Positions 17,347-26,803 are shown, counted from the first letter of the stretch. The stretch: 58,741 nucleotides of DNA from Clostridiales bacterium (GCA_017529925.1 JAFXMZ010000021.1:1-58741); one strand, 5' to 3'. Numbers and translations: made by a program. The notes: generated by a model not told the origin, from the letters alone.

Positions 17347-20019
17347 GTGTCGGGAGAGAAGCTCACATCAAACAGGAGCGCAGGGCGCGCAGTACTTCTC
17401 TACACGGCCGCTTTTACGGTCTTTTTCTTCCTGTGCATATTCATATATAACCTCATATGGGGACGCAATCTCTTTACTTACGGAGACGGTCTGATGCAGC
17501 AGTATCCATACTTCCTCTACTCGGGGAAATGGATGAGGAAGCTCGCAGGTAATATCTTCGTAAGACATACTTTCGAGATCCCGATGTGGGACATGACGCT
17601 CGTCGGATTCGATCCCATCCTGACGTTCGGTCAGATGATCCTCGATCCCGTCAACTGGCTGTCGGCATTTATCCCCGTTAAGTACGGCGAGGCCGCGTTC
17701 GACTTCGCGATCGCTCTCAAGTTCTATCTGTCGGGACTTTCGTTTTTATACTTCTGCAGATACAGGAAAAAAGAAGGGACCGGGACGATCCTCGGATCGA
17801 TGATATATGTCTTTTCGGGCATCACATTTATAGGGCTTTTCCAGGCAAATTTTCTCAATCTCTTCTATCTTTTTCCGCTCCTTATGGCCGGCGTCCTGAA
17901 GCTCTGGGAAGAGAAGAAGTTCGTTCATTATACGGTCGTTCTCGCGCTCTGCACCCTCTATGATTTCTATTTCACTTTCATGATGGGCATCATCGTGATC
18001 ATATACTGCATCATAAGATTTATCTTCAGGGAAAAAGGTGACCTGAAGAGCCTTCTTCCGCTCGTCGGAAGGTTTATCCTATTCAGCGTTATCGGCATAG
18101 GCATCGGCATAGGCCCTTCGGTACCGTCGATGGTTAATATGGCGCAGATGGACAGGCTCTCGCTCACGAGGCCTTTCGAGCTGATATATATCTGGGACAG
18201 GTCGAAAGCGGTCATAGGCGGCCTGTTCTCGTTTGCATATCTGAGATTTGAATCACACATCGGCATCTCGGCTTGTGTCATACCTGCCGTATGGTGCCTG
18301 TTCAGGGAAAAGAAAAAGGATACCGACCTGAAGATACTTTTGGCAGTCTACTATCTGTCGTTATTCCTGCCGGTCGTTGGGTCGCTGTTCAACGGCGGAA
18401 ATTATGCGAGCCACAGATATATCTTCGGTTTTGTATTCCTGCTGGCATATATATTCGTCCTTAAGTTCCCGGATATCCTGAAGACCGCGGCGGGTTCATG
18501 GAGGGCGATGCTCGTCATATGCATCGTCTATATCGTCCCCTGCGTCCTTGCCGACGAGCTTTACGGCTTTACTTCCGCGATATCGGCAGTGATATCGGTC
18601 TATGTCATGTGGACGATATCGTGTGCAAAAAAGCTCACGGAAGAGAAGAAGATGAAACTGATGATGATACCCGTCCTCATCTCGTGCATGCTGATCGGAG
18701 TGACATATGCGCTCATCCGCACGGAATCGCTGTCCGTGGAGTTCGGGAAGGCAAACTATTACCTTTATGATTCCGAGGGAAAAGATATCCTGCGCGCTCT
18801 CCCGGATTCCTCTCAAAAGAGGTCTGACAGGCTCATGAATTCCGATATATCCTATACGAGCAACTCTTCGATGCTCACGGGAGTCATGGGATTCGATTTC
18901 TACCACAGCTATTACGCCCCCGGGATCAAGCAGTATATGGATGATATGGGTCTTATAAGCGACTCGGTTGCATTCTCCTACAGGAACCTTCACGGCAGGG
19001 GCCTGCTCGAGATCCAGAACGGCATGAGCTATCTTCTTATCCCCGACGGCTATTATATAAAAACTCCGGCGGGATACTCTGCCGATCCGTCTCTCGGTTC
19101 TTCGGAGGGATACCGTATCTATACTCCGGATGCACCTGTCTCCATTGCATATTTCTACGATGAAAAGATGTCTTATGATACATTCTCGAAGCTCGATCCC
19201 GCATACCGCGAAGAGCTCATGATGACTCGTGTCGTGACCGGCGCGGAAGATGACGGGGAGGCTGTTTTCCTCACGGATCAGATCCCTTATGAGATAACGG
19301 AGACTGTGGGACTTACAGTTAAAGACGGCGTTCTTAAAGTCGATGAGAGCAAGGCATATATGACGCTCTCGTTCGATCCCGTGACGGATTCGGAGATCCT
19401 CCTCGATATTAAGGGATTCGATATGGATACGACAAAGGACCACGATACGAGATGGGCATATATCTCCGTCGGGCTGTCAGGCGAAGACGGTCTGAAGATG
19501 AAGGACGGATTCAATTCCACGACGGCAAATGTCGGCGTTTACAATCCGAAGAAACACCTCGTATTCAACTTCAATCCCTGTGAAGAGCCGGTCTGCTCTG
19601 TGAAGATCATCTTCGATCAGAAGGGAGAATATTCGCTTGAAGATATAAAGCTCTTCGTAAGGAGCAGCAGCGACATCGAAAAGCTCATCTCCGGCTTTGA
19701 GGAACATGCGGATACAGATGATGCAGACATCACTTTCGAGGGGAATTCGATACATATTGAAACACAAAGGGAAAAAGACGGGATCCTCTATATCGCAGTC
19801 CCTTATTCGGAAGGGTGGAGCGCGAAGGTCGACGGCAGGGATGCCGTGATACTGAAGGCCAATGATGCGTTTATGGCGATCGGGCTCGAAGGCGGTCATC
19901 ATGAGATAGAGATGAGATATGTCACGCCTTATCTGGCGACGGGAATGCTGATAACACTGGTGTCAGCTGCAGCTCTCGCGGTGTGTGCGGTCGTCTTCAA
20001 AAAAAGGTATAATAGCTGA
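17347..20019 (+). CDS. YfhO family GT-C glycosyltransferase-like membrane protein
   Basis: The 890-residue product starts with GTG after a GGGAG ribosome site. It has about twelve membrane helices up to residue 480, then a large extracytoplasmic beta-rich domain and a last helix near the C-terminus followed by KKRYNS. The first outside loop, NLFTYGDGLMQQYPYFLY, with FDPILTFGQMILDPVNW, is typical of YfhO (PF09586-type) proteins. In Bacillus and related bacteria YfhO acts after a CsbB-like GT2 and a flippase to add sugars to lipoteichoic acid. That is the inferred role here. The domain at 480-860 may bind the acceptor. Confidence 0.87.
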   Translation: MSGEKLTSNRSAGRAVLLYTAAFTVFFFLCIFIYNLIWGRNLFTYGDGLMQQYPYFLYSGKWMRKLAGNIFVRHTFEIPMWDMTLVGFDPILTFGQMILDPVNWLSAFIPVKYGEAAFDFAIALKFYLSGLSFLYFCRYRKKEGTGTILGSMIYVFSGITFIGLFQANFLNLFYLFPLLMAGVLKLWEEKKFVHYTVVLALCTLYDFYFTFMMGIIVIIYCIIRFIFREKGDLKSLLPLVGRFILFSVIGIGIGIGPSVPSMVNMAQMDRLSLTRPFELIYIWDRSKAVIGGLFSFAYLRFESHIGISACVIPAVWCLFREKKKDTDLKILLAVYYLSLFLPVVGSLFNGGNYASHRYIFGFVFLLAYIFVLKFPDILKTAAGSWRAMLVICIVYIVPCVLADELYGFTSAISAVISVYVMWTISCAKKLTEEKKMKLMMIPVLISCMLIGVTYALIRTESLSVEFGKANYYLYDSEGKDILRALPDSSQKRSDRLMNSDISYTSNSSMLTGVMGFDFYHSYYAPGIKQYMDDMGLISDSVAFSYRNLHGRGLLEIQNGMSYLLIPDGYYIKTPAGYSADPSLGSSEGYRIYTPDAPVSIAYFYDEKMSYDTFSKLDPAYREELMMTRVVTGAEDDGEAVFLTDQIPYEITETVGLTVKDGVLKVDESKAYMTLSFDPVTDSEILLDIKGFDMDTTKDHDTRWAYISVGLSGEDGLKMKDGFNSTTANVGVYNPKKHLVFNFNPCEEPVCSVKIIFDQKGEYSLEDIKLFVRSSSDIEKLISGFEEHADTDDADITFEGNSIHIETQREKDGILYIAVPYSEGWSAKVDGRDAVILKANDAFMAIGLEGGHHEIEMRYVTPYLATGMLITLVSAAALAVCAVVFKKRYNS

Positions 20020-20046
20020 AGAGATACATTAAGGAGTTAACAGTCA

Positions 20047-20772
20047 ATGGTTAAAGGATATGTTCATTCGCTGGAGAGTTTCGGATCGGTCGACGGACCG
20101 GGCGTAAGGTTTATCATCTTTCTGTCGGGCTGTGCCATGAGATGCCAGTTCTGCCACAACCCCGATACATGGAAGATGACTGACGGTCAGGAGTATACAG
20201 CGGATGAACTTCTCGATAAGGCCGAAAGATTCAGGGAATACTGGGGCGATAAGGGCGGCATAACCGTCAGCGGCGGAGAGCCGCTCCTCCAGATCGATTT
20301 TATGGTCGAACTCTTTAAGAAAGCAAAAGAGCGCGGGATCAATACCTGCATAGATACTTCCGGCAACCCTTATACGGAGAAGGAGCCTTTCTTTTCGAAG
20401 TTTGAGGAACTGATGAAGTATACAGATCTCGTTATGCTCGACATCAAGCATATAGACGAGGAGGGTCATAAGATCCTGACGAAATGCTCCAATAAGAACA
20501 TACTCGCACTCGCGGAGAAACTGTCGGATATGGGCATCCCGATGTGGATAAGACACGTGCTCGTTCCTGAAAGGAATGACAGGGATGACTACCTTATCAG
20601 GCTTCGTGAGTTTATCGATACACTGAAGACCGTAGAGAAGGTGGAGGTGCTTCCCTATCACACGCTCGGAGTGCATAAATGGAAGACACTCGGAATACCA
20701 TATGAACTCGACGGGATAGATCCGCCGACAAAGGAACGTATAGCAAACGCCAGGAAGATCCTCGGCGCATAA
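20047..20772 (+). CDS. pflA: Pyruvate formate-lyase activating enzyme (radical SAM)
   Basis: PflA cleaves S-adenosylmethionine and abstracts a hydrogen from the glycine of PflB. The 241-residue product has the radical-SAM cluster motif SGCAMRCQFCHNPDTW (C29, C33, C36), the DGPGVRFIIF strand before it, and VSGGEPLLQ. It has an AAGGAG ribosome site. It lies 27 bp after the YfhO-like gene, and 6.7 kb from pflB, with the envelope cluster between. DUF308 follows after 22 bp. Confidence 0.96.
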   Translation: MVKGYVHSLESFGSVDGPGVRFIIFLSGCAMRCQFCHNPDTWKMTDGQEYTADELLDKAERFREYWGDKGGITVSGGEPLLQIDFMVELFKKAKERGINTCIDTSGNPYTEKEPFFSKFEELMKYTDLVMLDIKHIDEEGHKILTKCSNKNILALAEKLSDMGIPMWIRHVLVPERNDRDDYLIRLREFIDTLKTVEKVEVLPYHTLGVHKWKTLGIPYELDGIDPPTKERIANARKILGA

Positions 20773-20794
20773 TGATAAACGGAGGTTTTGGAAC

Positions 20795-21334
20795 ATGAAC
20801 AGTGATATGGTCAAATCCATTAGGAGCAATATGCTCCTGACGAACATCATCCTTCTGGTCGTCGGGCTTTCTTTCGTCATCTGGCCCGACAAGGCTTCTG
20901 ACATGTTCGTCCGCGTCCTCGGCGGCATCCTTATCGCATGTGCCGTATTCGAGATTGGGAAGTTCCTGATCGAGAAGAAGAAGGGCATGGGCGATATAGT
21001 CACGATCATCGGAGGCATCATCGTCGGTGCGGTAGGCGTATTCTTCATGATCGATCCGGCGTGGCTCGTAGGCATGATGGGACTTGTCTTCGGCATCATA
21101 GTTATCCTCATCGGACTTCTGCATCTGCACCAGTCCCTGTTCATAATAAAAGCCGTAAGGCCTGTGTGGTGGATATCGCTGATCATCTCATTCTGCGTCA
21201 TCATACTGGGTATCCTGATATGCACGAATCCGTTCGGCCTGGTCAACGGTATATTCGTATTTATCGGCATCACGCTCATCATCGAGGCAGTTGCCGGTTT
21301 CTACAATATTCCTGCGCTGAAGGCGAAGGGATAA
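20795..21334 (+). CDS. DUF308 (HdeD-like) membrane protein
   Basis: The 179-residue product has six membrane helices in three hairpins with the internal repeat of DUF308 (for example GGILIACAVFEIGKF, GLVFGIIVILIGLLHLHQ, FVFIGITLIIEAVAGFYN). Members are uncharacterised; HdeD of E. coli is linked to acid resistance. It has a GGAGG ribosome site and follows pflA by 22 bp, possibly in the same transcript. Confidence 0.85.
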   Translation: MNSDMVKSIRSNMLLTNIILLVVGLSFVIWPDKASDMFVRVLGGILIACAVFEIGKFLIEKKKGMGDIVTIIGGIIVGAVGVFFMIDPAWLVGMMGLVFGIIVILIGLLHLHQSLFIIKAVRPVWWISLIISFCVIILGILICTNPFGLVNGIFVFIGITLIIEAVAGFYNIPALKAKG

Positions 21335-21407
21335 AGGAGATCCCGCAAGGTCATTTTCGATGTGAACACACCTCGAAAAAGAACTTTTTAATATGCATTT
21401 TTATGTG

Positions 21408-21413
21408 TATAAT
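21408..21413 (+). promoter_or_regulatory. Candidate -10 element upstream of the MBL-fold gene
   Basis: TATAAT lies 47 bp upstream of the MBL-fold gene in a very AT-rich stretch. The matching -35 position holds only TTTTTA. Confidence 0.4.
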
Positions 21414-21459
21414 CCTTTGAGTAGAAAAAAGCCCGGCTGATTTCTGTGAGGAGGCCTGT

Positions 21460-22086
21460 ATGGAGATAACATACTTCGGACATTCCTGTTTTAAGATCGA
21501 GAAGGACGGCTTCTCTATCATTATCGACCCCTACAAGACCGGTTCGGTCCCCGGTTATGAACCTCTCAAGGAGAAAGCAAATTCGGTATTGTCGACCCAC
21601 AGGCACGATGATCATTTCGGCCTGTCTGAGGTCAGGCTTTCCGATACGAGGATCGATACGCCCTTTGTTGTCGACATGATCGAGACATACCACGATGATA
21701 AGGAGGGTGCTCTCAGGGGTACCGACAACGTGATCATCATCGAAGCTGACGGCATGAAGATCGTCCATATGGGAGACATCGGATGCGATCTTCCGGATGA
21801 GGATCTTGAGAAGATAAAGGGCTGTGATGTCCTGATGATCCCGGTCGGAGGTTTCTTTACGATCGATGCGGGACAGGCATTCAGGATGATAGGAAAGATA
21901 GAGCCTGCGACAGCGATCCCCATGCACTACAGGGGACCTTCGTTCGGCTATGATGTCATCGGAACGCTCGAGACTTTTACGGACATGTTCGATGAGAAGG
22001 ATATATTGAGGACGGGCTCCGTCATAGAGCTCGATTCCAGGCCTGCGGGGCATAAGATCACGGTAATGAAGCCGATGAAGGCATGA
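21460..22086 (+). CDS. MBL-fold metallohydrolase (UlaG/YtkL-like)
   Basis: The 208-residue product begins MEITYFGHSCFKIEKDGFSI with IIDPYK soon after, then the metal motif STHRHDDHFG (HxHxDH), HMGDIG and a final AIPMHYRGPS histidine. This set is typical of the small metallo-beta-lactamase-fold hydrolases often annotated as L-ascorbate-6-phosphate-lactonase-like. The substrate is unknown. It follows a GAGGAGG site and lies 16 bp before the DUF1846 gene. Confidence 0.88.
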   Translation: MEITYFGHSCFKIEKDGFSIIIDPYKTGSVPGYEPLKEKANSVLSTHRHDDHFGLSEVRLSDTRIDTPFVVDMIETYHDDKEGALRGTDNVIIIEADGMKIVHMGDIGCDLPDEDLEKIKGCDVLMIPVGGFFTIDAGQAFRMIGKIEPATAIPMHYRGPSFGYDVIGTLETFTDMFDEKDILRTGSVIELDSRPAGHKITVMKPMKA

Positions 22087-22102
22087 AAGGATAAATCAGG
22101 GA

Positions 22103-23587
22103 ATGTACAAGATAGGTTTTGACAGCGACAAATATGCTCAACTTCAGTCGAAAAAGATCAGGGACAGGATAGAGAAGTTCGGAGGAAAGCTCTATCTGGA
22201 GTTCGGAGGAAAGCTTTTCGACGATTATCATGCTTCGAGAGTACTTCCCGGTTTTGAACCTGACAGCAAGGTAAAGATGCTCAAGCAGCTCAAGGAGGAT
22301 GCGGAGATAGTCATCGCCATCAATGCTGATGCCATTGAGAAGAGCAAGAGAAGGGGTGACCTCGGCATCACTTACGATCAGGATGTCTTAAGGCTCATCG
22401 ATGCATTTACCGAGATCGGGCTTTATGTCGGAAGTGTCTGCATCACGCAGTACACGGGTCAACCTCTGGCTGAGAATTTTGAGAAGAGACTTCACCAGCT
22501 CGGTGTCAAGGTATATAAGCATTATCCTATCCAGGGTTATCCTTCGAATATCCCTCTTATCGTTTCCGATGAAGGATATGGAAGAAATGATTATATCGAG
22601 ACGACACACTCACTCGTTGTCGTTACTGCTCCGGGTCCCGGATCCGGAAAGATGGCAACATGCCTGTCACAGCTCTATCATGAGAATAAGAGGGGCATCA
22701 AGGCAGGATATGCAAAGTTCGAGACATTCCCCATCTGGTCGATCCCGCTCCAGCATCCCGTCAATATCGCTTATGAGGCTGCAACTGCGGACCTCAACGA
22801 CGTAAATATGATCGACCCGTTCCATCTCGAGGCTTATAACATGACGACGGTCAACTATAATCGAGATGTCGAGATCTTCCCGGTCGTAAATGCGATCTTC
22901 GATAAGATCTACGGCGAGTCGCCTTATAAGAGCCCTACGGATATGGGTGTTAATATGGCAGGTTTTGCGATCGTGGATGATGAGGCATGCTGTGAAGCGT
23001 CAAAGCAGGAGATAATCCGCCGCTACTATCAGGCGAAGGTTGCCGTAAGGCAGGGCCTTTCCGACGGAACAGATGTCAACAAGCTCGAGCTCCTGCTCAA
23101 TAAGACAGGCATCGAAGTCTCCGACAGAAGGTGTATCGGTGCGGCTCTCGTAAGAGCAGACCAGACAAACGGTTCGGCAGTTGCGATGGAGCTTCCCGAC
23201 GGAAGGATAGTCACGGGTAAGACCACTCCTCTCCTCGGACCGGCTTCGGCAGCTCTTCTCAATGCTCTCAAGACACTTGCAGGGATAGATCACGAGATAC
23301 CGCTCATCTCTCCCAACGTTATCGAGCCTATCCAGGACCTCAAGGTAAATCACATGGGGAACCATAACCCCAGGCTCCATACGGATGAGACGCTCATCGC
23401 TCTTACGATCTCCGCTCAGACAAATCCCGTAGCGGAACTTGCGATGCAGCAGATCGGCAAGCTCGCCAATACGGACGCACATTCCACAGTCATCCTTTCC
23501 AATGTCGATGAGAACCTGCTCCACAAGCTCGGCATCAACATTACCTGCGAGCCCGCATACGAGACGAAGAAGCTGTACCACAAGTAA
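22103..23587 (+). CDS. DUF1846 domain protein
   Basis: The 494-residue product matches the DUF1846 family over its full length: KIGFDSDKYAQLQSKKIRDR at the start, IQGYPSNIPLIVSDEGYG, VVVTAPGPGSGKMATCLSQL (a glycine-rich nucleotide-binding-like loop), RADQTNGSAVAMELPDGRIV and NHMGNHNPRLHTDETLIAL. Structures are known for the family but the reaction is not. It is common and conserved in Clostridia and Bacilli. Codon use resembles that of well-expressed genes. A 243 bp gap with a promoter follows. Confidence 0.93.
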   Translation: MYKIGFDSDKYAQLQSKKIRDRIEKFGGKLYLEFGGKLFDDYHASRVLPGFEPDSKVKMLKQLKEDAEIVIAINADAIEKSKRRGDLGITYDQDVLRLIDAFTEIGLYVGSVCITQYTGQPLAENFEKRLHQLGVKVYKHYPIQGYPSNIPLIVSDEGYGRNDYIETTHSLVVVTAPGPGSGKMATCLSQLYHENKRGIKAGYAKFETFPIWSIPLQHPVNIAYEAATADLNDVNMIDPFHLEAYNMTTVNYNRDVEIFPVVNAIFDKIYGESPYKSPTDMGVNMAGFAIVDDEACCEASKQEIIRRYYQAKVAVRQGLSDGTDVNKLELLLNKTGIEVSDRRCIGAALVRADQTNGSAVAMELPDGRIVTGKTTPLLGPASAALLNALKTLAGIDHEIPLISPNVIEPIQDLKVNHMGNHNPRLHTDETLIALTISAQTNPVAELAMQQIGKLANTDAHSTVILSNVDENLLHKLGINITCEPAYETKKLYHK

Positions 23588-23755
23588 GGTGCGCCGGGCG
23601 CCGGGAATGAAGAGTGTCGGTGGGAGCAGGGTGGAGATTCGTAGAACCGGAGGTTTCTGTGATGCTTTATCAGTGAAGATCCGGAAATCTGAACGAGGTT
23701 TATCTCATTAAATTATTATTATAATAAAGGTGTCGATTTTTGCCCCTAATGCCTG

Positions 23756-23812
23756 TATAATGAGTTACATGATTTTATAAACGGTATCCGCTTATGAGAG
23801 GGGGCAGATACC
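23756..23812 (+). promoter_or_regulatory. -10 element and leader hairpin before the Thr/Pro-stalk protein gene
   Basis: TATAAT (23756-23761) is followed by an inverted repeat GGTATC / GATACC (23783-23788 and 23807-23812) enclosing a G-rich loop, just upstream of a GGGGG ribosome site for the GTG start. The hairpin could shape translation. No known riboswitch consensus was recognised. Confidence 0.4.
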
Positions 23813-23830
23813 ATATCGGGGGTTTATAAA

Positions 23831-26803
23831 GTGACTGACAGATCTGAACTGGTTCGCACAAGGGCTTTAAGATGCCTTGTTTTTTTGTTGAGTGCATTTA
23901 TCTGTTTTTCAGCATTATTCTATAATTACGATGAATCTGTTGTAGCAGATGGTCAGATTACTATTAGTGTAGAATCCTGGCCTGACGGAGCCAACATAAA
24001 GATCACGGTTTCCGGATATGAAGACGGTGCGGTTATTTCATTTGATATCAACGCATCACATGAGATAGAACTCGGCGGTAATGCGTGGGGATTGAAATGT
24101 TCAAAGACAGGAGACCACACCATTCATGTCAGTTCGACAGGGTATGGAAGCAATCCTAACGGTGATTTCGGAGTATCTGTTGCCGGTACATTTAATGAAT
24201 TAGGTGCGACGATAGATCCCGATTCGATTGTTATCAAGTATCCGACGCCTACGAAGGAGCCTACGAAGGAACCTACGAAGGAGCCGACCAAGGAACCTAC
24301 AAAGGCCCCGACTAAGGAACCTACAAAGGCTCCGACAAAAGAACCTACAAAGGCTCCGACTAAGGAACCGACTAAGGCTCCCACTAAGGAACCTACAAAG
24401 GCCCCGACCAAGGAACCCACAAAGGCTCCTACGCAGGCACCTACTCAGGCGCCCACACAGAATCCTACTCAGGCACCCACCCAGGCACCTACCCAGGCGC
24501 CCACACAGACCCCCGAGACACAGCCCGGCGAGACAACTCCTTCTCCTACGGCAACTCCGACCCCGACACCCACAGCCGTACCCGATGAGACAGAGACATC
24601 TGATGAGACACTCCCGACTGACGAGAACGGCAATATCATCGTTGGCCCGACAGAGACGACTGAACCTACGGATCCGACAGATCCTACAGACCCGAGCGAT
24701 CCGCAGCCCGGTACTCCTACTCCCACTTTCCAGAAGTATACGAAGCCTGCAGAGCAGGGAGGAACTGTCGAAGAGAACAAAGAAGATGAGAGTTCGTTCC
24801 CCTGGTGGATCATAGGTCTCATCCTGCTTCTCCTCGGAGCAGGAGTCCTGAGATACAGAAAGCTCAGGAATGACGGACTTGAAGGAAGCGATATAGCACT
24901 CTATTTCATCCCGGGTGTTGCAAGCATCATTCCCGTAGGAAAGAAGAGCTCTTCTTCTGCATCTTCCGCATCCGCCGATGCGGCACCGAATGTCGTTAAC
25001 GGATATCTTCAGAAATCGAATACAGCATCGGTAAGACCGATGTTCTCCAATACGCCCGCAGCAAGAGCCGAGCAGGCAAAGTCGATGAACGACGGAAGTA
25101 AAAAATCAGATGCATTTGCCCCGAACAGAAGACCGGCGGCATCAGCTGCATCTTCCTCCGCGTCGAAAAGCGCAGCTCCCTCGTCATCAGCTGCTCCCGG
25201 ACTCAAGGCTCCCATCAAGAGACCTGCGAGTCTTTCTTCAAACAGAGCGGTAGCGATGGCCGCAGCCCAGAAGGAGGCAGAGGCCAAGGCAGCAGGATCT
25301 GCAGTCAAGGCAGCCCCTGCCACGGCAGCTGCAACGGCCGCAGCAGCTTCAGCTGCATCTTCCGCGGCAGTTGCGAAGAACGGATCCGCACCGGCAGCAG
25401 CCGGAAGGGAAAAGGCGTCCCCTGCAGTTAAGCCTGTAACGACGCCTGTTACAAAGCCCGTGAATAAGGTCCCTCTCCAGCAGAGACCTCCAATTAAGAG
25501 ACCCGCAAGGTTTTCATCCAACAGGATGGTGGCACTTGCTGCTGAGGAAGAAGAGAAGAAGGCAGCAATGCAGGCTGCACAGCCCAAGCGCCCCGGAGCG
25601 GTAAGGGTTCCTGCAGCGGAAGCTAAGGAAGCAGCCACTGCGGCTTCGGCCGCACCCGCGGTATCGGCAGCAGCCGGGGCTGCAACTGCGGCAACCGCAG
25701 CAACAGCAACAGCTGCAGCGACTGTGGCAGCCGCACAGGCTTCCAAACCTTCGCAGAGTGTTATCAAAGCTATCACTTCAAAGGAGATCGCGGCAGAGAA
25801 GTCGGCTCACGAGGCAAAGATCGCCGCTGAAAGAGCAAAGGCCCGCGCTGCAGAAGCGGCTAAACAGGCTGAGGAGGCCATGGCCGAGGCGAAGAGAGCA
25901 GCTCAGGAGGCTATGGAGATGGAGAAATCTCCGCTTAAGCACGAAGCCGGTGTTCAGGCCGGATCTGCGGTAAAGGAACAGCCTTCACCTTCACCTGCTG
26001 CTCCGGCGGCAGTTGCCGGAGCCGTGTCGGCATCCGGAATGAAGAGGAGTCCTCTTGCCGATGCAAGAGCAGCAAAGGATGCATCTGCCTCAAAGACGGA
26101 AAGATTACCTGATGATAACGCGTTATCGCACAGCTCGATAAAGAGGCCTACAGGAGCCGCTTTCGATGCGGAGAAGGTCACAGTTGAAACTGAAGAGAGA
26201 TCAGGATATGTTCCTCCGGTCGCTCATTTTACACCGGTCGCCGAGGTCAGGAAGAACGACTCTCCTTTCAAGAATCCGAATGAGGCTGAGAAGCTCGCTC
26301 CCAACGGACTCAAGGCTCCCATCAAGAGACCTGCGAGCCTTTCTTCCAACAGGGCAGTCGCAATGAAGGCTCAGGCCGAGGAAGAGGCAAGGAAGCTCGA
26401 GGAAGCGAAGAAGGCTGCCGAGAGCGCTAATGAACATAAGGCACCTTCGTTTACGGCTGCGCTTGCGGATAAGGGCGAAGGAGTAAGACCCGGTTCGAAG
26501 AAGTTTACTCCCAATGCTCCGATCCCTGCCGCAGCGAGAAAGAATGAGATAGATCCTTTCAAGCACACAAACGGTAATGCGGGTCAGGACAGTGCATCCG
26601 CGAAAAAAGCAGATGAGAACCCGGCATACCCGAGTTCTGCGAACAGGCCCTTTAACACGGCTGCTGCCATGAAGGAACTTCGTGCCATGGAAGCAGCAGA
26701 AGAGACATCCGGAACGTCTTCTTCCTCAGATCAGGATAAACCTGACCAGAGCGAAGGCCACGGAGGCGGATTGAAAGGATTCCTCGGAAAATTCAAGAAA
26801 TGA
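23831..26803 (+). CDS. Membrane-anchored Thr/Pro-stalk surface protein with long Ala-rich cytoplasmic tail
   Basis: The 990-residue product starts with GTG. Residues 14-31 are hydrophobic (signal peptide or signal anchor). A roughly 100-residue beta-rich ectodomain follows. Residues from about 138 to 300 form a stalk of PTKE/PTKA/PTQA tetrapeptides and TEPTDPTDP repeats. A single membrane helix (WWIIGLILLLLGAGVL, about 325-340) is followed by KLRNDG. The remaining 650 residues are cytoplasmic by the positive-inside rule and are rich in Ala, Lys and Glu with coiled-coil stretches (620-715). They hold repeats of an IKRPAsLSSNRaVAM motif at about 457-477, 553-569, 768-775 and 826-846. No LPxTG motif. 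I do not recognise the family. The stop overlaps the SDR start by 4 bp. Confidence 0.75.
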   Translation: MTDRSELVRTRALRCLVFLLSAFICFSALFYNYDESVVADGQITISVESWPDGANIKITVSGYEDGAVISFDINASHEIELGGNAWGLKCSKTGDHTIHVSSTGYGSNPNGDFGVSVAGTFNELGATIDPDSIVIKYPTPTKEPTKEPTKEPTKEPTKAPTKEPTKAPTKEPTKAPTKEPTKAPTKEPTKAPTKEPTKAPTQAPTQAPTQNPTQAPTQAPTQAPTQTPETQPGETTPSPTATPTPTPTAVPDETETSDETLPTDENGNIIVGPTETTEPTDPTDPTDPSDPQPGTPTPTFQKYTKPAEQGGTVEENKEDESSFPWWIIGLILLLLGAGVLRYRKLRNDGLEGSDIALYFIPGVASIIPVGKKSSSSASSASADAAPNVVNGYLQKSNTASVRPMFSNTPAARAEQAKSMNDGSKKSDAFAPNRRPAASAASSSASKSAAPSSSAAPGLKAPIKRPASLSSNRAVAMAAAQKEAEAKAAGSAVKAAPATAAATAAAASAASSAAVAKNGSAPAAAGREKASPAVKPVTTPVTKPVNKVPLQQRPPIKRPARFSSNRMVALAAEEEEKKAAMQAAQPKRPGAVRVPAAEAKEAATAASAAPAVSAAAGAATAATAATATAAATVAAAQASKPSQSVIKAITSKEIAAEKSAHEAKIAAERAKARAAEAAKQAEEAMAEAKRAAQEAMEMEKSPLKHEAGVQAGSAVKEQPSPSPAAPAAVAGAVSASGMKRSPLADARAAKDASASKTERLPDDNALSHSSIKRPTGAAFDAEKVTVETEERSGYVPPVAHFTPVAEVRKNDSPFKNPNEAEKLAPNGLKAPIKRPASLSSNRAVAMKAQAEEEARKLEEAKKAAESANEHKAPSFTAALADKGEGVRPGSKKFTPNAPIPAAARKNEIDPFKHTNGNAGQDSASAKKADENPAYPSSANRPFNTAAAMKELRAMEAAEETSGTSSSSDQDKPDQSEGHGGGLKGFLGKFKK
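24242..24516 (+). repeat. 12 bp repeats encoding P-T-[KQ]-[EA]
   Basis: About twenty in-frame 12 bp repeats (forms of CCTACGAAGGAG and CCTACTCAGGCA) encode the stalk of the surface protein. Copies differ at third positions, so the tract is not a fresh expansion. The Val/Gly-rich antisense ORFs across it are shadows. Confidence 0.9.

Noticed and set aside
20044..21282. 412-codon minus-strand ORF over pflA and DUF308
   Set aside because: Antisense to two well-supported genes and without recognisable motifs.
23588..23711. Possible gene fragment after DUF1846
   Set aside because: The frame extends only because it overlaps the DUF1846 gene; no start or motif of its own.
24124..24420. Val/Gly-rich antisense ORF (GSLVGAFVGS repeats)
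   Set aside because: It is the reverse of the PTKE repeat tract of the stalk protein.
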